Origin: JAMQKA01 sp043951865
GTDB taxonomy: Bacteria > Bacteroidota > Rhodothermia > Balneolales > Balneolaceae
Direction of reading: 5' to 3'
Assembly (NCBI RefSeq): GCF_043951865.1
Contig: NZ_JBINJF010000007.1
Span: 109,452-173,451 of the forward strand
DNA: 64,000 nt
Shown: one piece after another, positions 35,371-43,581 of the stretch
Layout: each line of letters starts with the position of its first letter
Position numbering within the stretch: position 1 is the stretch's first letter
Notes under the pieces: generated by a model
The model's database searches: none
The model's input: only the letters and a program-made list of their open reading frames with translations
Told to the model about the DNA's origin: nothing
Position numbers and translations under genes: made by a program

Positions 35371-35823
35371 TTAACTGTTAAGGGTAATATATTTCCAGCT
35401 GGATCCATCATACATTTCAGGTCTGTCAGCTGTAGTATTCCAAATTGCATCTCCCTCCTGGGCTGATAATGCATCTCTTTCAGTTTCACTCATCTTGGGA
35501 AGATTTAAAGGGGAATCATTCCCGATATTTACCCTTACCGGTGATTCCAACTGGATGACAGATGTTGATACGATCTTAAGGAAAGTTCCATCTGCCTCCA
35601 GGATCACGCCTCCAATAAGACCGCCGTATAATCTGCCAATATCATCTCCTTCCTGTCGTATTACATAGGCACGCTTCGGATCATATGTATTAGTTTGCTG
35701 GATTTGGAAGCCTTCCTCGTCAATAGTATAGTCTTCATTAGTGTTGGTGATATCCCCACCATCATCCATTGTGAGGACCCAAGAAGTGTCTAATTGTCGG
35801 GGTGTTAAACTGGATAGATCCAT
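35371..35823 (-). CDS. Phage tail fibre / structural-type protein
   Basis: A 150-residue protein whose C-terminal segment LPKMSETERDALSAQEGDAI with WNTTADRPEMYDGSSWKYI directly after is the short repeat common in phage tail fibres and baseplate-associated proteins. The N-terminal half (WVLTMDDGGDITNTNEDYT) is beta-rich. Structural role in a particle is plausible; a receptor-binding role cannot be shown. Confidence 0.6.
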   Translation of the reverse strand: MDLSSLTPRQLDTSWVLTMDDGGDITNTNEDYTIDEEGFQIQQTNTYDPKRAYVIRQEGDDIGRLYGGLIGGVILEADGTFLKIVSTSVIQLESPVRVNIGNDSPLNLPKMSETERDALSAQEGDAIWNTTADRPEMYDGSSWKYITLNS

Positions 35824-35937
35824 AATCTGTAATTTGTAGGTTTGTAGCTTAAAAACGGTTAGTAATTTTTAGTTCTAAGCGGCTCAAATTTTGCTTGGTA
35901 TGGTACACCATTAGATTGTATCCCTATTATCGAAATT

Positions 35938-36099
35938 TCATTGATCCCGGCCGTTATCTGGTAAAAAGAACACAACATCGGCTGGGTTCTTCGGGTATTC
36001 GAGCTGATCCGGAGCTTCGGGATCATAAATGACAACCTTTTGCGGTTCCGCTTGCTCTTTTTCCTTGTTCTGCTGTCTTATAAATTCATCAAGTCGCAT
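35938..36099 (-). CDS. MRL-family small protein 1 (53 aa)
   Basis: Start chosen at the ATG at 36097-36099 (MRLDEFIRQQNKEKEQAEPQ) rather than 21 codons upstream, because it aligns with the two preceding genes that begin MRLDKLI and MRLTDLI. The remainder contains VVIYDPEAPDQLEYPKNPA, proline-rich and likely extended. No family recognised. It starts 4 nt after the upstream stop. Confidence 0.55.
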   Translation of the reverse strand: MRLDEFIRQQNKEKEQAEPQKVVIYDPEAPDQLEYPKNPADVVFFLPDNGRDQ

Positions 36100-36103
36100 C
36101 GTA

Positions 36104-36451
36104 TTAATTTTTAATTCCGAATTTTTGCCGTAGAAAGGCTTCAAACAAGTAAGGCGTATCATCCCCCTGCAATTCTTCCGGCCATTCCGGTTCCCTGTTT
36201 TCTGCTGCCAGGTTGACGATTACAGAATGGATCTGGGGCTCGATGTGGTTCTCTTTCTCGTATTGCTTCACACGTTCGAAAACCTGTAGTAATCGTTTGG
36301 CCTGAGGCTCCGAAAGCTGGTCAAGCTCTCCGAAATCCCAACCCTCCTCATCGCTGTATTCAATCGTAAAAATTTGATGGTTTTTAATCCGGTTATATTG
36401 CTCTTCGGTAACTTCGGAACTCAGTTTTTTTATTAGTTTATCAAGTCTCAT
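36104..36451 (-). CDS. MRL-family small protein 2 (115 aa)
   Basis: Begins MRLDKLIKKLSSEVTEEQYN. Acidic, mostly helical. Its ATG overlaps the stop of the next upstream gene by 4 bp. Shares the 7-residue N-terminal signature with its two neighbours but no other clear similarity. No family recognised. Confidence 0.6.
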   Translation of the reverse strand: MRLDKLIKKLSSEVTEEQYNRIKNHQIFTIEYSDEEGWDFGELDQLSEPQAKRLLQVFERVKQYEKENHIEPQIHSVIVNLAAENREPEWPEELQGDDTPYLFEAFLRQKFGIKN

Positions 36452-36678
36452 AATATCATTCTTTTACCGTTGTTAGCTGCTTGCCGGCAAATCTTATTAA
36501 GTTCAATCTTTTCAGTTCGGCTCATTGGCCGGTTAGTTTCAGGATCTTTCTTATGCTGGATATCTATTTCCGTTAGTTCAATGATTCGTTCCAGCTCTTC
36601 ATTTGTTAGAACCTCAAAGTTTAGTTTATCGGCATCCCATCGTTTCCCGGGATCTTCGATTAAATCAGTTAGTCGCAT
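36448..36678 (-). CDS. MRL-family small protein 3 (76 aa)
   Basis: Begins MRLTDLIEDPGKRWDADKLN; the rest contains LTNEELERIIELTEIDIQHK, helical. It overlaps the upstream HGG zinc-finger gene by 14 bp. No family recognised. Confidence 0.6.
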   Translation of the reverse strand: MRLTDLIEDPGKRWDADKLNFEVLTNEELERIIELTEIDIQHKKDPETNRPMSRTEKIELNKICRQAANNGKRMIL

Positions 36679-37180
36679 GTTCAGAAATTTGGAATGTTTG
36701 CATTTCGTCTAATAGCTCGTAGGCTTCGGCTTCATCAATTCGATTAAGCAATAATTCCTCAATGAAGGATAGAAAAAGCTTTACATCTTCAGCCGGGATA
36801 AGGCGTTCCTCTTCGATCTTTAAGGCAACGGCGCGCTGCTTTGCTCTTACAAGTCGGTCAACAATCTTTGACAATATCTCCGCTGATTCCAGGTCTCCAG
36901 ATTCATTTTTTAAGGCGTTGGATATTAATCCCTCTAATAGTCGGAGCTCGTTATCTGCATTAAGCAGCTCTTCACTTGGTACGTCCTCCAGGTGGTCCAG
37001 TACATCCTTCAAGCTCTTGGAGGCATACCGGCTATAAATTCCGCTTTTCCACGTCTTAGAATCTTTCCCCTTTAAAGATTTCCCCCCGTGTAATCTGCAT
37101 TTCCCGTTAGGCATAGCCCAATTATTGCAGCTACTTCCATCTCTGCATTTCGCGCCGCATCGCTGTTTATCATCTGCCAT
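36665..37180 (-). CDS. HGG zinc-finger protein (possible small-terminase-like / DNA-binding)
   Basis: A 171-residue protein. The N-terminal 36 residues (QRCGAKCRDGSSCNNWAMPN then GKCRLHGGKS) form a Cys4/His-type zinc knuckle ending in the HGG(K)S motif that recurs in phage and island proteins, often next to terminase genes. Two helical blocks follow (SKSLKDVLDHLEDVPSEELL; LRLLEGLISNALKNESGDLE). A small-terminase-like or packaging-specificity role is inferred from its place beside structural genes. DNA binding is not proven. Confidence 0.6.
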   Translation of the reverse strand: MADDKQRCGAKCRDGSSCNNWAMPNGKCRLHGGKSLKGKDSKTWKSGIYSRYASKSLKDVLDHLEDVPSEELLNADNELRLLEGLISNALKNESGDLESAEILSKIVDRLVRAKQRAVALKIEEERLIPAEDVKLFLSFIEELLLNRIDEAEAYELLDEMQTFQISEHATN

Positions 37181-37263
37181 AGTTCATAGGGTGTTTAAAT
37201 CGTAGGTTGATTGCATGGGGTGTTGGCAGCAAATTCCCTTGGAACCCACTGCCAGTACCTAAG

Positions 37264-37971
37264 TTAATCTGCTAATATTTTCCGGTTCACCTTCTGAAGC
37301 ATCTCATAAATGGCCCATCCGAAGTATGATGTTGAGGGCTTCAATTCACGGCCGTTATTCTTGTGAATCCTGTAATATTTGTAGTCGCAATAGATTTCAG
37401 TCCGCACCGCGCCGGTGTCCACATTGCCGGTCTCTTCAACCTCTTCTATAAGGCTTTCCGCGGCCGCCTCCAGCTCTGCCATTGTCATATCCTCTGGCTC
37501 GTATGTGGTTTTAATGGCTGGTTCTAATTTGTTGGCAATGGTTAGGAATGTATTTGCAGCGTTTGCCCATCTCTGTTGAGCCTTAGCAATCGCTAACATC
37601 TTATCCAGTAGCTCTTCATCCAGATCCTCAAAGAGTTTCCGGTATTCCTTATTAGCCGAATCTGCTTTTTTTGCAAGCTCAATGCAGCGTTGCAGGCGTT
37701 GCTCCCTCACTTCTTTACTTTCGGCTTTCTCCAGTTCGGCGTTTAGCTCTTCCAGCTTATTGTAACGCTCCTGGATCGCCTCGGATATGATTTCCCTGTT
37801 TGTAGTAATATTGCTGATCTTCTCCTGGACTTCATCAGCATCTAACAGCATCGAATAATCATCCTTAATCTCGGAAAGCTGATCGTTCAACTCCTGCTTT
37901 TTGGATTCCAGCTCTTCAACTTCGGTTTCCAGTTGCTCAATGTCGGTTGTGATCTCATTCGTTGATCTCAT
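37264..37971 (-). CDS. Coiled-coil protein, possible scaffold
   Basis: A 235-residue protein. Residues ~1-120 form a long uninterrupted coiled coil (TDIEQLETEVEELESKKQEL and onward); a C-terminal domain ends YFGWAIYEMLQKVNRKILAD. Charged, no signal peptide. Its size and location between the head-protein cluster and the zinc-finger gene resemble scaffolding or capsid-size-redirecting proteins of phages and satellites. This is inference; no sequence family is recognised. Confidence 0.6.
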   Translation of the reverse strand: MRSTNEITTDIEQLETEVEELESKKQELNDQLSEIKDDYSMLLDADEVQEKISNITTNREIISEAIQERYNKLEELNAELEKAESKEVREQRLQRCIELAKKADSANKEYRKLFEDLDEELLDKMLAIAKAQQRWANAANTFLTIANKLEPAIKTTYEPEDMTMAELEAAAESLIEEVEETGNVDTGAVRTEIYCDYKYYRIHKNNGRELKPSTSYFGWAIYEMLQKVNRKILAD

Positions 37972-37990
37972 AGGTGTAAATTTTTAATGG

Positions 37991-38284
37991 TTATGATTTC
38001 GGCTTTCTGCCTGAATTAGTTCGATTCCTATTTTTCCATGCTTCAAGCGCGGAAGTTGTACTTTTACCTCCGGACTTAGATGAAATTTGCTTAGTGAATT
38101 TCTTTGTGTTGAGGTCCTCATCTTTCTCTTTGATCTCTTCGTTTCCGGAGTCATAATCCCGGGCGTTCACTTTATCGATTAAATCCTGTTTCAGCTTCTG
38201 GTTATGCTCTTTTGCTGAAATTTGATCTTTGGTGTTATTCCTGCTGTTGTTTCCTAGAAAATTGATTGAATTAGATTTCATCAT
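37991..38284 (-). CDS. Hypothetical basic protein, 97 aa
   Basis: Start placed at tandem ATGs (38282-38284 and 38279-38281), since the longer form from 38323 would overlap the upstream gene. Low-complexity, Lys/Ser/Asn-rich and probably disordered (KFTKQISSKSGGKSTTSALE). The terminal RNRTNSGRKPKS is strongly basic and could bind nucleic acid. No family recognised. Confidence 0.5.
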   Translation of the reverse strand: MMKSNSINFLGNNSRNNTKDQISAKEHNQKLKQDLIDKVNARDYDSGNEEIKEKDEDLNTKKFTKQISSKSGGKSTTSALEAWKNRNRTNSGRKPKS

Positions 38285-38306
38285 AAATTGATTGTTTAAG
38301 ATTAGA

Positions 38307-38480
38307 TTATAGAAATTTTGCACCTCGGATTTGTCTCTTTAATTCCTTGGCCATTTCGTCGGTTATATGTCGAATTTCTTCACGTGAAAGATCAGAAAAG
38401 CCGTTACTGTCAACGTTCACGTTTACATTCACATTATTTTGCCGGTGCTGATCAGTCCGGTCATCTTCGGTTATGCTCAT
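38307..38480 (-). CDS. Hypothetical protein, 57 aa
   Basis: Start at MSITEDDRTDQ preferred over one 9 codons upstream. It contains an NVNVNVNVD alternating run and an amphipathic helix SREEIRHITDEMAKELKRQI. No family recognised. Real-gene support is position in the leftward cluster only. Confidence 0.4.
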   Translation of the reverse strand: MSITEDDRTDQHRQNNVNVNVNVDSNGFSDLSREEIRHITDEMAKELKRQIRGAKFL

Positions 38481-38606
38481 CACCCGATATATGATCGCCG
38501 GAATCATTATTCTGGCTGTTGTTTCATATAAGAGTTATTGCACTTCTTCCTGGCATAATTATTTGATTGTATTTGGGTTGGATATTTTCTCCACGCGTGT
38601 TTTCAG

Positions 38607-38705
38607 TCATTCCAGATACGATTCCATACGCTTGTCAAGAGTTCCACGCTTCTTTTGTTGCTGCAATTTGTTGAGCTTTTTGATGTCGTACTTTTCTAAA
38701 GCCAT
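38607..38705 (-). CDS. Very small ORF, 32 aa, after the head-protein gene
   Basis: ATG 38703-38705 to TGA 38607-38609, starting 2 nt after the head-protein stop. The peptide (starts MALEKYDIKKLNKLQQQKKR) is helical and basic. Tight coupling is its only support. Confidence 0.35.
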   Translation of the reverse strand: MALEKYDIKKLNKLQQQKKRGTLDKRMESYLE

Positions 38706-38707
38706 CG

Positions 38708-39820
38708 CTATCCTTTTGCGAATCGTTTGTCAGCAAATTGATAGGCTAAATTCAAATATTTGTTAGCAGTATCAATCTGTCTTTTCATATGATAATCTGT
38801 TTTATCAGAAAACATTGTTTGCAGTTGATCTTCTGTGAAATCATTAGGTTCCTGTAATGGTTCACCGCCGGTTCCCCACTGGGCTGGATCTTCTATTATG
38901 ACCGCCTCCGGATAGCAACCGCAATGGGGATGTGGAGTACTTGGGAAGTTTCGCGTGGGGAATACACCAGGTCCTAATCCGAACTGATCGGTTTCGTGGT
39001 ATACTGTACATACGCATGGACTGGAAGGAAGCCCATAGTGCCGGCCAGAAACCTGCCACTTGGAAGCCTTTACAATAGGGCTTCTGTCCTGTGCTAAAAG
39101 ATCAGCTTCCCTATGTGCCGTGTTGATTTCGGTTACAACTATCCTTCGGGAATCATAAAGGATCTGGCTAGCATCCCGGTAATCCATCACATCAATTTCA
39201 CCGGTCCGGAGTGCCTTATTGATGTTAGATTTCATCAGACGGCCATCTTCAACTAAGCCTAAAACGGTATCATTATTTCTTGAAAGGATCCCGGCCAACT
39301 CTTTCGCCGCGCGGTCGGCACTAACTCCACGTCCAACTGCTGAGGCAAGATAGTCATCAATATCAGTAGCCGCCCTTTGTAATCCACGCTTTATAACTGA
39401 TTGGTAATTTTTGGCATTTAATCCACGCCTTAGCATCATAGTTTCTAACGCTCTGTCTGGGATATCATTAAACGAAACGGAAAAGCTAGAAACACCTGCT
39501 GCTGTAGTGGTTCTTTCAACAGCGATAGCGTGGGCTTCGGCCGCACCCTCTGTTATTTTCTTTTTTCCTCTAGAGAACAACATTCCAAGCTGATCCCCTA
39601 GGTCGTTAAATCTTCTAGTGATTAACCTTTTTAAATCGTTTGCACGTTCTGCTGTTATGGCTTCCCTTCCAATATCCTTGTTAATATCTGATATCATCCG
39701 AGCATAGAGAGACATCAGCACTTTGTACGCCTCTTTTGGCACGCCACTACGAGGATTCAACACTTTGTTTCGTGCGTTATGTATGGCTTTACGGTATTCT
39801 TCTGCGTAATCTTCAGGCAT
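38708..39820 (-). CDS. Phage minor head protein (Mu gpF-like)
   Basis: A 370-residue phage head morphogenesis protein. The C-terminal part carries the gpF-type signature: RRIVVTEINTAHREADLLAQ followed by SKWQVSG, SSPCVCTVYHE and STPHPHCGCYPEAV with paired Cys/His that probably bind zinc. The N-terminal half (~1-170) is helical. In Mu-like and SPP1-like phages this protein is a minor capsid component near the portal, sometimes carrying toxin or nuclease tails; none is seen here. It is the clearest virion gene in the element, and it stands without portal, capsid or terminase neighbours. Confidence 0.85.
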   Translation of the reverse strand: MPEDYAEEYRKAIHNARNKVLNPRSGVPKEAYKVLMSLYARMISDINKDIGREAITAERANDLKRLITRRFNDLGDQLGMLFSRGKKKITEGAAEAHAIAVERTTTAAGVSSFSVSFNDIPDRALETMMLRRGLNAKNYQSVIKRGLQRAATDIDDYLASAVGRGVSADRAAKELAGILSRNNDTVLGLVEDGRLMKSNINKALRTGEIDVMDYRDASQILYDSRRIVVTEINTAHREADLLAQDRSPIVKASKWQVSGRHYGLPSSPCVCTVYHETDQFGLGPGVFPTRNFPSTPHPHCGCYPEAVIIEDPAQWGTGGEPLQEPNDFTEDQLQTMFSDKTDYHMKRQIDTANKYLNLAYQFADKRFAKG

Positions 39821-39999
39821 AATCTAATTTCACAGTTATGATTTGTTATTAAATAATCTTGCGATAGAGGTCACGAACACTGGCCTCAAAGGGTTATTTG
39901 AACCATTTGTTTGTCCTGATGTTTGTACTAGTTCATTTTATAATGCTATTTCAGGTATTAAATGGCGTTTTATAATTTCAATTTTACCCTATAATGGAC

Positions 40000-41316
40000 T
40001 CAAAAAGGTGTTTCTACTTGATATTCCTTTTGCTTTGAGTGTTTCCGTTGGTGGTGTAATCCATTGTTATTGTGGATAAATCTCACGTAAGGACGGTACA
40101 TCTCTCCCTCCCTTACAATCCGCTGCCTGATATACACGCTATTGCGATGAACAATCGAACCGTCAGGACCTTGAACACCTGTCAGTTCTCCAGTTTGGTA
40201 ATCAGTTTCACAGAGCTCATCAACCCGGTTGGGCCGGAAGACATTGAAGGCCATAAAGGCATCCTTTTCGATAGCACTGGATCCATAGATGTCAAAAGCA
40301 TTAGGCTCCTTTTCCCAGCCGGATCGGTACTTGGTGGCTTCCCGGTTCACCTGGGCAAGTAAGGTGAAAAGAATATCTTCGGAGGTAGCCAAATTTGTAA
40401 GCAGGTTGGTGCAGCTTACGATCCGGGATGTCTCATTGTTGTAATCAATGCCCTGGACCGGGATACGCTGTAAATAGTCCACAACGGCAAAATCAAGGCC
40501 CCGGACTGCATTCCAGTATTTTATGATGTTGATGATATCGTGCAGAGAAGAACAGCCCTGTCCTTGATCCACAAAGATCATGTTTTCGATGTTGTCAGTC
40601 TCCATTTGCCGCTCAACCCGGTCCATGATATTGCGGTCGATATCTTCCATCGTGATATAGATTCCGTTATATCCCTGATCAAGGTAGGCAGCGCTCTCCC
40701 ACTGAGCTACGTAAGATTTGCCATGCTTTGTTTCTCCAAAAATCACCTTGGTTGTTCCCCGATGTGAACCGTAGTTCTTATAAAATTTGGTATCAAAAAA
40801 CTGATTGCCCGTATACAGTCGCTCGTAACGCGGCTTGTCGGCATCTCTCTGGCGGATCTCGGATGCCGTCAGTCCTGGAATACTTGCGGATTCCAGGTTT
40901 TGCTCTTTAATCCGCTCCAATTCAGCAAGGCTCTCACTGGAATTTTTATCTCCTTTCTCAATATCGATAGCCAGGCTCTTTACCTGTGGGAGAATGGTTC
41001 GGGAAGTCTTACGGTCGGAAAGTTCCTCGATGTACTCCTCAGCCTTTGCAGGTGCCGTCTGCTTTGTAACAAGACTGCTGAGGTTTTCTATATCCCGATC
41101 AATCCAATTTTTATTTTCTTTGAGCCAGACCTCTACAGTCACCAGGTCCACTTCTTTACCGGATTGATGAGTGGCCTCAATTGCCTGGAATATTTCTTTC
41201 CGGATATCCGTGAAATGATCTTCGGTAAGCTTCGGCATGGCTACCGGCACGAACTCCCAGCTCATCAGGAGTGTGGCTAGTACTGTTCGCTCATATTCTG
41301 GAATCTTCAAACTCAT
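40000..41316 (-). CDS. DnaB-like replicative helicase
   Basis: A 438-residue hexameric helicase homologue. The N-terminal DnaB domain is visible (YERTVLATLLMSWEFVPVAM; IRKEIFQAIEATHQSGKEVD), and the RecA-like domain has a Walker A of the form GETKHGKS (~195), Walker B-like FAVVDYLQRIPV and the sensor segment FTLLAQVNREATK. It overlaps the initiator gene by 4 bp. With the initiator it forms a self-contained replication module. The 180-bp gap to the head gene holds no ORF. Confidence 0.85.
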   Translation of the reverse strand: MSLKIPEYERTVLATLLMSWEFVPVAMPKLTEDHFTDIRKEIFQAIEATHQSGKEVDLVTVEVWLKENKNWIDRDIENLSSLVTKQTAPAKAEEYIEELSDRKTSRTILPQVKSLAIDIEKGDKNSSESLAELERIKEQNLESASIPGLTASEIRQRDADKPRYERLYTGNQFFDTKFYKNYGSHRGTTKVIFGETKHGKSYVAQWESAAYLDQGYNGIYITMEDIDRNIMDRVERQMETDNIENMIFVDQGQGCSSLHDIINIIKYWNAVRGLDFAVVDYLQRIPVQGIDYNNETSRIVSCTNLLTNLATSEDILFTLLAQVNREATKYRSGWEKEPNAFDIYGSSAIEKDAFMAFNVFRPNRVDELCETDYQTGELTGVQGPDGSIVHRNSVYIRQRIVREGEMYRPYVRFIHNNNGLHHQRKHSKQKEYQVETPF

Positions 41317-42122
41317 TGGGGTAGTGGTGCTTTTAATCTGTTAGTCTTCTTTTTCTTCTCGGCTTTTGCTTTCATTTGCGCATCAAGGGTTTCAAACTGA
41401 TCCCTAAATTTTGCTGTACTTCGAATATTGGCCTTCCAGAACTCATGACTTATCGCCCAGTCCCAGAGCTTACGGGCTTTAGGAATTTCAACTTCATCCT
41501 GCTCAACTAATAGCCGTAGGGGATCGTACCAAGTGTCAAATTTGGCCTCATGAACTGTCTTATGATCCGGGTAGTTTTCTTTAACCCCTTGCCAGCAGTA
41601 CACCGTGAATCGTTTGAGCCTTTCATCCTTGGGGAAATCTCCAATTTCCAGATCTCGCAAAAACGGGGAACTCTCTTTTTCTTTATTACTTAATTCATTA
41701 TTACTTCTATCTATATTACTAGTGTGGGATTTTCCGTTTGCGGATGATCCGTTTACGGTTGAACCGTTTGCGGATAACCCGTTTCCGGTCTCATTTGCTT
41801 TAAACCCCTTTTTTGCCAATTCGGGAGTTTCAAATACTTGATATTCTACTGGTTTAAAAAGGCCATCGGATCCACGCTCCTGGTGCTTCCGTATGTATCC
41901 CTTTTCTTCTAGCTCTCGCAGCCCTGTACGGCATGAATCCCGGCCGTCCGTAGCGTGTTTTTGGAGATCATCAATCACCACCTCCCAGTTATCGGGCTTT
42001 GACAATAGGTAGGCCAGGATCCCTTTCGCCTTCCAGGAGAGGCGATCATCTTCAAGGGAACGTTTATCAATTTGCGCAAAATTGTTGGTGCGCTTTTTTA
42101 TCTTGATGATCATATGCCGCAC
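41313..42122 (-). CDS. Replication initiator (winged-helix, lambda O/DnaD-like) with embedded iterons
   Basis: A 269-residue protein. The N-terminal winged helix (NNFAQIDKRSLEDDRLSWKA then KGILAYLLSKPDNWEVVIDD and CRTGLRELEEKGYIRKHQE) is typical of phage replication initiators. A hinge of ANGST-type pentapeptide repeats (~112-131) is encoded by four 15-bp DNA repeats. The C-terminal half contains YCWQGVKENYPDHKTVHEAK and LWDWAISHEFWKANIRS. ATG at 42122 or 42113 is possible. It should bind the iterons in its own gene and recruit the downstream DnaB-like helicase; this is inferred by analogy with lambda O. Confidence 0.75.
   Translation of the reverse strand: MRHMIIKIKKRTNNFAQIDKRSLEDDRLSWKAKGILAYLLSKPDNWEVVIDDLQKHATDGRDSCRTGLRELEEKGYIRKHQERGSDGLFKPVEYQVFETPELAKKGFKANETGNGLSANGSTVNGSSANGKSHTSNIDRSNNELSNKEKESSPFLRDLEIGDFPKDERLKRFTVYCWQGVKENYPDHKTVHEAKFDTWYDPLRLLVEQDEVEIPKARKLWDWAISHEFWKANIRSTAKFRDQFETLDAQMKAKAEKKKKTNRLKAPLPQ
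41665..41788. other. Putative replication origin: four iterons plus AT-rich flank
   Basis: CCGTTTNCGG occurs at 41734, 41749, 41764 and 41779, i.e. four copies at exactly 15-bp steps with N = G, A, G, C; each is a near-perfect dyad (CCGT/ACGG). Next to the block lies a ~60-bp AT-rich stretch (about 41665-41725). Iterons inside the initiator gene beside an AT-rich unwinding region is the design of the phage lambda origin. Confidence 0.7.
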
Positions 42123-42328
42123 CTCTTTGCCGAGTCTTTCATGAGTTCTCGAAATTCAATAGGTGTAGGGTTCATTTTCCTCACATACTTTTTATCCTTC
42201 TCATACCGGTGATAAGGCGTACCTCCTCCAGATACACGCATAAAATTTGCGCATAGCAATTCCTGGAGGAGCTCAGGATCCTCTAAAAGATTTGGTTCCG
42301 GGTTTACTGTCGTTTCTGATCGGGGCAT
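42110..42328 (-). CDS. Hypothetical protein, 72 aa
   Basis: No recognised family. Acidic N-terminus (NPEPNLLEDPELLQELLCAN), then YHRYEKDKKYVRKMNP. It overlaps the upstream gene by 25 bp and the initiator gene by 13 bp, so it is embedded in the replication operon. Confidence 0.5.
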   Translation of the reverse strand: MPRSETTVNPEPNLLEDPELLQELLCANFMRVSGGGTPYHRYEKDKKYVRKMNPTPIEFRELMKDSAKRCGI

Positions 42329-42516
42329 GGCGGGCTCTTTTTTTGAGCGGCGCCATTTCCCTTGGAAACGGTCCGGTGGTTAGAATTGCTGTTATACTTG
42401 TTTTTGTCGGTGGGATCGGCTAGCTTTGAGCTGTTAGTAGTCGTTTTTCCAAGACAATACAACGATTTGCTCAAGGCCAATCCGTTTCGCCTACGGGTTG
42501 GCTTTTGTTTCTTCAT
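42304..42516 (-). CDS. Hypothetical basic protein, 70 aa
   Basis: Low-complexity, strongly basic (MKKQKPTRRRNGLALSKSL), probably disordered. Its ATG overlaps the AlpA-like stop by 4 bp, suggesting coupling. No family recognised; could be spurious. Confidence 0.4.
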   Translation of the reverse strand: MKKQKPTRRRNGLALSKSLYCLGKTTTNSSKLADPTDKNKYNSNSNHRTVSKGNGAAQKKSPPCPDQKRQ

Positions 42517-42743
42517 GCTGCTGCTACCTCACTATCAGATTCTTCAGTATGTTCTCCCATCTCACCGTTGATATACTTTTCTACTTCAGAACGCTTGAAA
42601 CCAACGGCACGCGGCCCAATCTGGATCTTCTGGACTGGGAATTTCCCTTCATCCATCCAGCGGTACAAGGTTGAGATGTGAATGCCACCAAGCAGCTGGC
42701 ATACCTCCTTGGGTCGCAACAATTGCAGGTCGGAATTGGGCAT
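42513..42743 (-). CDS. AlpA-like excisionase / transcriptional regulator
   Basis: A 76-residue winged-helix MerR-superfamily protein: LLRPKEVCQLLGGIHISTLY then RWMDEGKFPVQKIQIGPRAV and FKRSEVEKYI, the standard AlpA layout. In P4-like and PICI-like elements AlpA acts as excisionase and as an activator. It heads the replication operon, and the 77-bp gap upstream separates it from the 252-residue ORF. Confidence 0.85.
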   Translation of the reverse strand: MPNSDLQLLRPKEVCQLLGGIHISTLYRWMDEGKFPVQKIQIGPRAVGFKRSEVEKYINGEMGEHTEESDSEVAAA

Positions 42744-42820
42744 AACTTATAGGGCTTTTCTTTTTGTTTTGATTAACTACCTATAAGCTATTGAGATTAA
42801 TTGCAGAGAGTAAGGAGAAA

Positions 42821-43579
42821 CTAATTATCCAATTGATCCAAAATATCCGAAACCAGATGTGAATAATTTTTTCTGAGTGTTGAATCACCTACTGATGCTA
42901 CATTTTTATCAACTAGTACTGTGAGTTCTTCCCAAAAATCTGTCTTTGTTCTAACATGATCACTATTTAAAGCCTTTTTCGCGTACTTTCTTATCCTCTC
43001 TACCTGATCCGAGTCATCTTCATTAATAGCTGGGGTTCTCCCTGGGCCGCTTCTCTCCTCATTCAATAGCTCATCTTTATCAATGGTTGAATTAATTTCG
43101 GGAGGATAGTTTGCAACTATAATTTCTTCGATTAAATGTGACACTATTAAGGTATGCATGGAAAAATATCTATAATGCCTAATGTGATCTACTAATCTAT
43201 TTAGCCTGTCATTAAGATCATCCCCGAGCCCAATACGATCTTCAATATTAACTTGCTTCTCCAAACCATTTATTCTTAAAGGTACTATATCCTCATATTC
43301 TAAAACTTTAGAGGCCTGCAGAATCCCTTGAGCAAATTCTACTCCCTCTTCGTATTTTTCGATTAAAGGCTTGATTCCTTTGATATCTTGCTTAGTCAGT
43401 TCTGAATACTCTAATTCAAATTCTCTGCTTTTTTCTGAAATATCGATCAAATGATTAGCTGCGGCCATTGGAGAAATTTTTTCAGCAGTTTTTTTGTATT
43501 GCTCTTTTATTCTTTTCTCAACTTGGTTAATAATTTCACTTTCACTCAATTCTAGGTTTTGATTAATTATTTCAATCAT
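42821..43579 (-). CDS. Orphan protein of 252 aa, co-transcribed with the integrase
   Basis: No recognised family. Acidic, all-helical. It has a helical middle (DDLNDRLNRLVDHIRHYRYF), an acidic-linker GRTPAINEDDSDQVERIRKY and a C-terminal segment with DFWEELTVLVDKNVASVGDS. It begins 2 nt after the integrase stop and is more AT-rich than its neighbours. The position next to int is a common site for cargo (including defence) genes, but I see no catalytic motif. Confidence 0.6.
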   Translation of the reverse strand: MIEIINQNLELSESEIINQVEKRIKEQYKKTAEKISPMAAANHLIDISEKSREFELEYSELTKQDIKGIKPLIEKYEEGVEFAQGILQASKVLEYEDIVPLRINGLEKQVNIEDRIGLGDDLNDRLNRLVDHIRHYRYFSMHTLIVSHLIEEIIVANYPPEINSTIDKDELLNEERSGPGRTPAINEDDSDQVERIRKYAKKALNSDHVRTKTDFWEELTVLVDKNVASVGDSTLRKNYSHLVSDILDQLDN

Positions 43580-43581
43580 AC

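Noticed and set aside
41734..41788. CRISPR-like array
   Set aside because: Four 10-bp units with 5-bp spacers inside a coding frame are iterons, not CRISPR repeats; no cas genes are present.
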